Both the position numbers and the translations under genes were made by a program. The notes below the pieces were generated by a model. The model searched no databases, had not been told where the DNA came from, and saw only the letters and a program-made list of their open reading frames with translations. Of a DNA stretch of 64,000 bases, positions 55,521-64,000 are shown piece after piece (the first letter of the stretch is position 1; every line of letters starts with the position of its first letter). The DNA is taken from NCBI GenBank assembly GCA_002633005.1, contig NMRA01000054.1:1092933-1156932 (forward strand), given 5' to 3'. Origin of the DNA: Phoronis australis (lineage: Eukaryota; Phoronida; Phoronidae).

Positions 55521-56735
55521 GATGTAATACTGGTTTAAGCCTTTGAAGTGTTCGGAAAATAGGTGTGCTGTTCTTTTTAATGCAAGATGGGTGAATTAGG
55601 TAAAGGGTGCTTGGCACTTAAAGTTAAAGTATTTTAGTTTTGCATGGTTTAGAAATTGCTTGGTGCTCCAAAGGAGTTGGAGATGAGACTGTATGTTTTC
55701 AAACGTTTAAAACCTTTTTTAACAGCGCTGTAATGACGTTAAACATCAGATGTGGCAAGAAAGCGTATCCTTGTTACGAACGTTAGATGTATACATAATT
55801 ATTCAAGACGACACTCGTGTTAGAGCATTATGTTTCAAACCTAAAATGTGTTATTTGCATAAAAACACTGGTGAGATTTCGATGTGCAAATCACTTGTTG
55901 ATGGTTGAGATAGGACGATACCTAAACTTCCAAAAGAGATTATGCCCCTGTTGAGATGAAAGTTACTGAGAACGAATACCATTTTTGTTAGTATCCCCTT
56001 CGTATGTGGACTTAGGACAAAAATTTAGCATTCCTGTTGCAGTAATTAAATGTTCCATTTGTTTTTCGTCGGTTGGTGAGTTGAAGAGATATTTCATAAC
56101 CAAGGTATCCAAGATCCTAGTTTATGCTGCTTTGTTTTTTTTCTCTCGTTTTAACCAACATGTGTGTGTGTGTTTGTGTAGTGTGTTTGTTTCTGTAAAA
56201 AGGGTCGGTGGTCTAATTACAGTAAAGAAATCGCCACTGACCCCCCGGCTATATACATTTAACGTGGTCCTGATTTCGAGTACCTGACTTTGTTCAGTGG
56301 ATGGAACTTGTTCTGAAAATGATCCGTCCCCAAATTCACTCATGCCGTCAAGTTTAAGAAAGGTATGCATCTGCAAAATTTCATGAACATCTTTCCATGG
56401 ATTTTGGAGATACAGCAGCAGGCACCGGACGGACAGACGCAAAGGGATGACGGCATAATACGCCCACATATAAATGTGAGGGAACATACAAATGGAAGTA
56501 TATATGCTTCTTTCTCATTGTGGAATTGGTGGAAAGCCTGATGCCATGCCTTATATAAAAATCTGTAGAAGAAGCATTTTGACGAAATGCACTCCTTGAC
56601 CTGTTTCAGGTCATTCCAGTGCGTTTTGGGTATATAAATAATCAATAAAAATCCCTTAACTATCGTATCAATCACAGTGAATATGATTGTTGTAACTGAA
56701 TCGATGTAAGAGTAGTAACAAGCTGAAAAGGAAGA
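55521..56735. other. decayed sequence, no gene seen
   Basis: Possible further LINE remnant up to about 55,960. A TGTGTGTGTG tract is at about 56,160. The stretch 56,280-56,735 has CTTGACCTGTTTCAGGTCAT and similar, related in style to the repeat at 31.8-32.8 kb and leading into the hairpin repeats. Confidence 0.35.
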
Positions 56736-56972
56736 AAGAATAAGAAGAATAAGAATAAGAAGATAAAATACCTAGAAAGTAAAACTCTGCGCTTGCACGC
56801 GCAGAGTAATAAGAAGATAAAATACGTAGAGCAGTAAATCTCTGCGCTTGAACGCGCAGAGTAATAAAAGTGAAGAAAACCCAAGAACAACAGTACTCTG
56901 CGCGTGCGAGCGCAGAGTAATAAGAATGAAATTGAAGAAAACCCTGGAACAACAGTACGCGCAGAGTAATTA
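56736..56972 (+). repeat. tandem hairpin repeats, CTCTGCGC stems
   Basis: An (AAGAATAAG)n tract is followed by three hairpins: CTCTGCGC-TTGCAC-GCGCAGAG (about 56,791), CTCTGCGC-TTGAAC-GCGCAGAG (about 56,843), CTCTGCGC-GTGCGA-GCGCAGAG (about 56,897). A fourth half site, TACGCGCAGAGTAA, is near 56,957. Between them lie GAAGAAAACCCAAGAACAAC blocks. The same ending closes the repeat at 32,760-32,834, so this is the 3' end of a dispersed family with its hairpin amplified. Confidence 0.85.
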
Positions 56973-57319
56973 CTTACAGAGGTTATGCACGTATCTGATA
57001 TCTTTACAACTGAAGTTTGGTACGATGTTAGTTTTCCATAGGTGTTAGGTCTCCCAACATTGGTGTTGTAGGCCTCCTAACATAGAAAAGGTAGCTAAAC
57101 ATTACACCCACTGGGCTGAGACAACTGCGGTGTTAGGGACAATCATATGCTCATTTGTCATCACATGTAGCACCTATTGAAACAGTTGTTTTTCTAAAGA
57201 AAAACAGCTGGACGTAAAATTGATAGGCCTAACACAGACACAGTTAAGTACCATGGAACGTTGACGATGAAACTTTGCCGTTGACGCAGTCAACGTATTT
57301 ATGACATGTAGGGGCCTAA

Positions 57320-60300
57320 CAGTGCTGTAGTGGTAAAATTAGAGTAAGTAGGCGCCCAGAGCCCACTGCATCACCTTGAGCACTGAACGTAACTTACTGT
57401 GCTTAGGCGCTACGTTCAAATGCCAAAAGGTGGTTGGCTGCGCCTACATGCACCTACGCCCCACTACAGCATTGTCCGACTCACAAAAATGTAGGCCTAT
57501 TTTTGACTCATGAGTGGGTATTTAGAGTATGTAGTAGCTGATCTAGGATGTCGGGGAAAGGGGATCCAACCACACATATTCGAAGGCAAAATTAATGCCT
57601 AGAAATGATATTTGGTGGCGATTTTTAGTCGCCCGTGGGGGTGTGTCCTCGGGACACTTCGATCTTTCTTTATCCACCTATGATGTGACGCAATAAATGT
57701 TACTTATCTTGAAATAGTAATAAAAATCATTACTCGATGAGATTATGTCTCTACGTACTCGTCAAAGACTTATTACACGAACACGATGTTACACAAGCAC
57801 TGATGTTTTAATGAGCTGAACAAATAGTATGTACAATGCGCACACGTGCATGCGTTAATATATAATGCACAAACTTGAAGTGTAGGTTTCGTGCAAGCAA
57901 CTGCTCTTATTTTTTAAAGTTAGCAAAGTACTAGGTACTAGTGACCAGTCCAAAGATACAGTGCTTTGGTATAGAATCCTCCACAAACTTATTTTATCGT
58001 CAGTTTTGTTCTTTCCAAGTCACATGATCTCGATTCATAACTATCAGCAGTTCTGTGTTGTCGAATCCACGTTTCGGCATAAGGTTGTGGGTCGAACATG
58101 GAAAGCGGTGACCACTGACTTTGCCAAACAGCAACCTGGAGGTAGTTTCTAATAGCAGACAAGAGCGAGAGTTTGTTAATATCCGATTCATTTCGCTGAA
58201 TCGTCATTCACATTCAGCTGTACTGCAAGGCAGAGTCTTAATGCAGAGGTTCAGTTGTCGCAGAGCAATTGGTAGGTTGTTTACTATGACCGTTTCCTCC
58301 ATTTCTATGAACTCGCGCTTTCCCCTGATTGCCGATGTGGCAACCAGCCCAAACCGTTCGCAAATACGCCTGACTTCGTGCTCGCCATGTCTTATCCCGG
58401 ATCCCATCGGCCACGTTTTGGGTTACAAGATGCCCAGACAAGAGCAAAATGACTGCTCATCATTGACAAGTTAACCTCGTTCCAGGTTCACTACAACACC
58501 TTGAATAAACTGACCAGGGCGTATGGTCATGGTAGTTCCTTTAAGGGCTTCCTTCAGTTCCAGTGACCCAAACCTGTTCTCTTTAATTCTTGTCAGTGCA
58601 GTAGCGAATGCCTGCCCGGGATTATCAACTATAGACTTAAGGACGCAAACCGTTCGACGAATAAGCTTGTCTGCTTGTGGTATTGTTGTGGCTCTGCATT
58701 GTAGACCCACAGAAAGGGTCGACAGCTCTTCTAGCGCATCATGCATCAGCGCAAGATTGTGAATGAAGGTGGGACTTTCCAAGTATCGCAGTAATTCCCA
58801 AAACATACTCCGATCACTTGAATGACGGTTTCTGTCTTCACTGGCTAACTCAATATGTTGATGTAGTGCGCTCAATGATCTCCACACTGCCTTTACCGTT
58901 CTGAAACTGCTTGCCACCCAACGAACGTCAAGCACGCGACCTATTCGAACTAACGGACACTCAAGATCAACAGCTGCAGCTTTCAGTTCGGCTTGGTTTT
59001 TGGGTGATCTGCTGTAAAGTGAATAGAGTTTATCCATAAATACTCTGAAATGACCACACCCAGTCACCTCTGCCACGGTATCCCCAACTGCCAACTCAAG
59101 TTTGTGGTTTAAGCAATGCCATTTCAAAAGTCTAAGAAACCGATAGCGTAATCTTGTTTCAACTCCAGAACGTTTTCCTGTCATGACACTGGCGCCGTCA
59201 CTTGCAAATCCAACGAGATGCTCTTGTGTGAATATTCCATCGTAAAACCACAGTGTTTTAGACTGTTAAGGAGGGACGCTTCAATGGATTCGGCAGTTTG
59301 TTGTTCAAGCTGGACAAGATCAAGCATTATAAAAAGTGGATCGCTACCACCAATAGATGCTCTTATGTAAATGATCAGTGCGCTTAATTTGCTTACTTAC
59401 CGGTGTCGCTTCATCAACTAACACAGCTATCTTGCTACTTTCTGCCATAACTGTACTGACGATTTTTTCGCACATTTTCTCGGTTATGTGCTTGATTATG
59501 GACGTTGCACTGAAACGAGAATGGACCGTAACACCCAAATTCAAACCATTCAGTTTTTGAAGGTTTATGAGATGCTCGTGATCGATGAATGGACGATTCA
59601 TTTGAACAAGTAAATATGCTGTTCTGAAGACTTTTTCCGTTGTAGTCTGCTCATGAGCTGCAACTTTAACCAATATACGTTCAACTGTTCTTCTACTTTT
59701 CGTTTCGTAAATACTTTGAGCAATGTTGTGGGCTTTAGAGCTCATATGACGACTGATTTTACTCCTGAGCGACTTAAGTTTAGCCAGTCGAGAATCTCCA
59801 GCTGCTTCTATCAGAAACTGAGTCCACTTCGAAGATATTGATACGCCACTTTCTTTCATCAAACCTAGGTCTAGTACATTATAGCAAGAAACGCAACCCA
59901 GCTTTCCATCCTTGTGTTCCAACCAGGGATACTTTTTCTTGAACTCCATTCACTGATCGTAATTCCACACGCTTGGCCACTGTGACGAGTCATTATCTGG
60001 ATAACCTGCAGATATTTCCGTTTCAGACGTGGAGGGATCCGTTTCAGGAATACTAGTTTCAGCAAATGAGTCACTTTCAGCAGGAAGATTTGGTCCCGTG
60101 CTTTCTGATCTCGGCATCTTCTTAAAATATTTTAGTACCGATTGGCAACCAGTTGATTGTAGTTTTATAGTGGCACAAATTTTAAAAGCCCTCAAACTTA
60201 TAATTCGGCAGCAATGGGTTCATCTCGTTTGGAAGAGTCCATTGCAGTGACCAGCTGCAGGAACCGCGTGCACTTCAAAGAGCAAAGTGAGACTGATGCT

Positions 60301-60591
60301 GTTTTTGATGTTTGACAATATCTCATCGAAGCATGCCTGGTGGTCGCAACAATGCTGTCGTTAGCGTAGCAGCGCATCGATGCCGTGAGCTAATCGTTTC
60401 AATACTACCCCCCCACTTAACCGTCACGTACGGCGCGTTTAGGCGCTACCTTAAAATGTAGAAAGGTGGTTGGCTGCGCTTACGTGCGCGTACGCCCCAC
60501 TATACCGTAACTTATGGTGGGTAATCGCTACATTAAAAAACAAAAAGGTGGTTGGCTGCGCCTACGTTCGCCTACCCCCACTACAGCACTG
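57320..60591 (-). mobile_element. hAT DNA transposon with intact borders (3,272 bp)
   Basis: Left end CAGTGCTGTAGTGG and right end CCACTACAGCACTG form a perfect 14-bp inverted repeat. The 8 bp GGGCCTAA stand directly outside both ends (57,312-57,319 and 60,592-60,599), the 8-bp target duplication expected of hAT. The subterminal motif AGGTGGTTGGCTGCGC followed by TAC-x-TGC and CCCCACTA occurs at 57,428, 60,464 and 60,546, likely transposase-binding repeats. A broken transposase gene fills the centre on the minus strand. Confidence 0.93.
57995..60195 (-). pseudogene. hAT transposase, KIAA1586-like, inactivated
   Basis: From the 5' end (60,195): an acidic Ser/Thr-rich leader with PRSESTGPNLPAESDSF; an N-terminal zinc-finger-like part with YPWLEHKDGKLGCVSCY and HMSSKAHN; IAVLVDEATPVSK; FASDGASVMTGK (hAT core Asp); WHCLNHKLELAVGD (hAT C-x-x-H motif); a helical insertion domain; and near 58,205 the C-terminal dimerisation motif LPCSTAECE, with MNRILTNSRSCLLLE. 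Lesions are a Trp-to-stop type TGA at 59,950, frameshifts near 59,390 and 59,250, and further breaks at 58,471 and 58,204. Closest known relatives are KIAA1586/ZNF862-type proteins derived from hAT elements. Confidence 0.88.
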
Positions 60592-60599
60592 GGGCCTAA

Positions 60600-61254
60600 T
60601 TAGGAACGCTACCTTACCGCTTTGAAAACCAATACACATGGTTCAATACCAAAACAATGGTTCCCAAAGTTGGCACCACGTGGGACTTTATCGGATGGAT
60701 ATGACTGATATTTTTCGCCGAATACTTCTCTTCTCTTAAATTACGCCATGCTGCTGAACGAGAAAATGAGGGACACCGTACATCCTTGATAAAAAGCTGA
60801 AGTGAGATACCACAAGCAGGAGCAGCTTAATGGTCGAAGATGCTCTATTTTGAAGGTCTATTATTAGGTGGAAATCAGCCGTAAAACGTTGAAATGAATT
60901 TTTCAGCATTCTACAGAAGTCACTGATGCGCCCGAAAACCATCGCAAGAATTGAGTCAAGTGCTGCACTAGAAAAGCCTCGATTTGAGATTATTGGCGAA
61001 CGGAAAAATTCTCTTCCATGCGTCATCCTATCTGACTCAAGTTTTAGCAAGTTTAATGAGCCATTATACGCGACCAACAATGATATTATTCATTTTGTTT
61101 TCTTTCACAGCGAAAGCTCGTGGAAGTTGTTAAGCACACAGTATTGCCTTCGATGTCTCGCGAGTGGAAACACAGAAAACGTTTAGATATTCTTTTTCAT
61201 GTCCATTCAGACGTAGGCCTACGGAGGAATCATGTGCAGAGAAACATGCAAACC
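60600..61254. other. no gene seen
   Basis: Non-coding. Opposed frames at 60,736-61,186 are unrecognised. Confidence 0.4.
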
Positions 61255-61310
61255 ATCGGACTAGTGCAGCTTCGGACTAGTGCACCTTCAGACTAGCATG
61301 CCTTCAGCAG
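61255..61310 (+). repeat. three 16-bp tandem units
   Basis: CGGACTAGTGCAGCTT, CGGACTAGTGCACCTT, CAGACTAGCATGCCTT in direct succession. A short local tandem repeat of no evident function. Confidence 0.8.
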
Positions 61311-62136
61311 TACATCAGTATCTTCTTTGCGCTGTTTCTCCAGAAAAAACAAGATGGCCACTTTATTCACAAAAACATAAAATATAACCAGCTATTATGG
61401 GCACACGCTCCTGGCACTGCCTCCTAGACAAGTTGTTGGACGACTTATTTCATAACAATGTTATACTTAGGTCAGGTTTAATCAGACAAAAACAAATTTC
61501 CCCACATGTGCTGGCTTCGCTTGCAATTTTGTCAGGCAACGGCTTTCAAAGAAATGTGGAATACTCTACATATTATTTTTCACAATTGTAGCGAAACATA
61601 TCTGGATCATAAAACCATTATTCTCTGTTCTGTTCACGTGGCCTTCACAATAATTTGCCGTCCCAAATTAAGGACGTGTGTTGTAAAAAGTTCAGTTCCG
61701 TTCACGAAAGCCTCGACGATTGTCCTCGATTTTAAATATGGCTCATACAGGTAAAAACGACAGATGTATGTAATGTGAATGACTAAAAAGTATAGTTCAT
61801 ATTTGACGTTTCTCAAATCACGACATTAAATTTTTGACAGATGCACTTTTGCTTTTTGTAAAGATCACCGGTGAAAAATCACAAAATACCACATTCTTAT
61901 CATCGTCATTGAATAAGAAAACTCAGAGAATTCAATTGAAAGAGATAGTTTTGAAGTTACATGTGCCTAGAATATTTTCTCATTGATTGAAGTTACCATT
62001 TTGAATTATTAATTTAACTGGCTTGTACTATGAGCATATGTACACTTAAATCAAGATGGTCCTGAAACTGTTTGTGTTATTTAAGAAATCATAATGAAAC
62101 ACATGCATCAAGACAGTTTGCTTTCTTGGTTCCTTG
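61311..62136. other. no gene seen
   Basis: AT-rich and non-coding. Confidence 0.4.
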
Positions 62137-62202
62137 GTGGTGCAGTGGTATAGAACTGAAACCGAGATATGCTGTGTCGACAGCTCGAGTTCGAATGCCA
62201 CA
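62137..62202 (+). repeat. tRNA-derived SINE-like head
   Basis: GGTGGTGCAGTGGTATAGAA (A box) and CGAGTTCGAATGCCA (B box, about 62,186-62,200). The same start is found at 47,928. The cloverleaf is incomplete, so it is read as SINE-type. Confidence 0.6.
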
Positions 62203-63560
62203 GCGTTACCTTTCAAATTTATGTTTACCGAAAATTGCGTATGAAATAAAGATCCCCGTTTTATGTCATTTTTTATGTTTCGCAGTTGATTTGATAAAAA
62301 GGTAGCGAGGTTGCTTACCTAAAAGGTTGCTAGGGATGTTTTGATGGTTTACACCAATCTTCGTTCTGCCCCAAGCTGATGCATCATTGGCGTCAATCTT
62401 CCAAGTTAAAAGCATGAATCAACTAAAAACTCATGCTCCCCATGTCACAGAATGGAAATTATGATCATTGGTGGGTGGCCTTTTCTTGCAGTTGCAGTGG
62501 AATTCGGTAAAAGCGTATGTCACGCTTGCCCGTTTAGGAGACTTTGAAAGGAGTTTTTAAAATTTCCTTCCAACTTTTGAGGGTTTTCGAAGGTTACAGA
62601 GCACTATTTTGTTTCAGAGAACTGGATCGGAAAGTTGCGTTTAGTATCTGTTAATAGGCCAAAGCCGGGTTTTAAGTTATGACTTGAGGCGTACAAAATT
62701 GTACAGGTAGTGTTCTGTAAGAGTGGCGTTTTGTAGGAATAGCGTTTTCAAAAATTGATGGTTTTGTCGTGTTCAAGTTGCCTTGTAATTTTCGCCATAA
62801 TCTTAGGTTCCCCACGATAAAAGTTCTTAGAGAAGTAATTTAAGAGAAGCCATCCATTTGCTACAGAGATCTGTTTCATGAAGCGATTTAACTCTTAAGA
62901 CAGAAATTTGGTGTAGCGATCCTCTTGACAATTGCTACATAAAGGTTTAGCCGAGTAATTATGAGCGTATCACAGTCTTGAAATATTTCATATAAATTAT
63001 CTCAGTAATTGGCAGTTATGTGTTAATTCGTAAAGACTTTGCGCCTTTCATCAAATGAGATTCAATTATTATTCGAATTGGTGAAAAGTTCCAGAACATT
63101 GTAAGATACCATAAATACCTAGTCACGTGATAGTAACAGTCAGGAAGTTCAGTGTTAACAGTCAGGCAGTTAAGTCAGTTGAGTGTTAAGGTACTGTAAA
63201 AGGTGTTGTTGAATTGCAGTTACACAATCAGCAGTTACGAACATCAGTAAAAAATACTAAAGGTTATGTCGGACTCTGTAAAATGGGCAATTTGGAAAAC
63301 TTCGGAACATCATATCTCAGAAACGGCTAATTGGATTTTAAGTGATATATATTTATTGAAGGATACACAGAAAATACAAAGAAATAATAACAAACCCAGA
63401 AATGGCGAAGCATTAAATCTGGGTTGTAAACAATTCATAAATGAAACTTATATACATAGAGGTATATACAATTAAGTAGTATCTAAAATAAGTATTCCAA
63501 TACTTAGACATGCAATTACAGATATATAAAAACAAAAATATGTACAGATTCATGTAGGGA
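62203..63560. other. no gene seen
   Basis: AT-rich. The part next to 63,560 is probably the 3' UTR of the minus-strand LINE. A small plus-strand frame at 63,266-63,475 has no recognisable domain. Confidence 0.4.
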
Positions 63561-63562
63561 AA

Positions 63563-64000
63563 TCAGATGCAACAATATTGATAAACGGTACATAAAAATT
63601 TGCTAATGTTGCTTAGGAGGAATTCGTTGAGAACGAAGTCAAGGTTAGGACTACCATTCAGTAATAATGCAACTCTAGTAGGGATATTATTACAAGAATT
63701 GACAGCGTTAATAATTGATTGGTTATCATTGAGTGCACGAAAGAGTGAGTCTTTCAGGTATTCGATGAGGGGACATTTGAAGAAAATATGAGGATAAGAT
63801 TGATGGTCACCACATTTACAGTTTGGAGAGACATTACTAAAGTTGTTTCTGAACTTGTCAGAGTTGAGGAAAAGGCCACATCTTGATCTGTACAATGCTA
63901 TTTCGTTATCGCGGGTAAGGGAGAATTGAGTCAAGGGTGTTGAGTTATCAAAATTATGAAAAACAGTTCTAAAATTATTTTTTATACTCGTAAAAGAGTT
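63563..64000 (-). pseudogene. LINE ORF2 C-terminus, runs off the window
   Basis: On the minus strand the frame is open from the window edge to TAA at 63,563. It contains TQFSLTRDNEIALYRSRCGL, then CKCGDHQSYPHIFFKCPLIE, a C-x-C-G-x(6)-H-x(4)-C zinc-binding knuckle. This is the usual C-terminal end of non-LTR retrotransposon polyproteins, following an R-x-R-CG-x-x-LN helix. The part seen, about 145 codons, has no internal stop, so this copy may be fairly young. The upstream part lies outside. Confidence 0.75.

Overview
This window is from an animal nuclear genome: AT-rich, with long repeat-filled introns, GT-AG splicing, and a neuronal receptor gene split over many short exons. The receptor is clearly non-vertebrate in detail, so a marine invertebrate (hemichordate, amphioxus, lophotrochozoan or similar) is likely. 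The sequence alone does not let me name the species.

The main gene is on the + strand from 6,925 to about 26,990: the NMDA receptor obligatory subunit GluN1 (Grin1). Fourteen exons can be placed to the base with compatible intron phases. They run from the late amino-terminal domain through the glycine-binding clamshell, M1, the pore loop (LLNSGI), M3 ([11 protein letters not shown]) and M4. Exons for roughly the first 200 or more residues are not visible. The 3' end has at least two alternative phase-0 last exons that both begin KRK-x-LR (24,781 and 26,069), and perhaps a third at 29,553.

A second gene fragment on the + strand at 50,665-53,092 has the end of a kringle domain and a full WSC domain on consecutive exons with matching phase, the order found in Kremen-type Wnt co-receptors. 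The rest of it is not recognised in the window.

The remaining sequence is mostly mobile DNA and repeats. The best preserved is a 3.27-kb hAT element (57,320-60,591) with 14-bp perfect terminal inverted repeats and an exact 8-bp target duplication around a broken, minus-strand, KIAA1586-like transposase gene. A broken DDE_Tnp_4 (PIF/Harbinger-ISL2EU type) transposase lies at 42,234-43,450 and still has a recognisable spliceosomal intron. LINE reverse-transcriptase remnants are at 55,194-55,520 and 63,563-64,000, with a LINE 3' tail in a GluN1 intron. Non-autonomous inverted-repeat elements include two copies (8,960 and 14,337) of one family with CAGGGCTTGGAA ends and 6-bp target duplications, and a TTAA-flanked element at 10,278-12,232. 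Others are at 1,156, 5,984, 50,228 and 50,873. Tandem repeats with periods of 81 bp, about 147 bp, about 0.42 kb and about 1.15 kb, a GGTCG-rich block, tRNA-derived SINE-like heads and repeated GC-stem hairpins complete the picture. A 144-base assembly gap lies at 36,737-36,880.

The two host genes show no functional link. I found no CRISPR array, operon or other prokaryotic feature.
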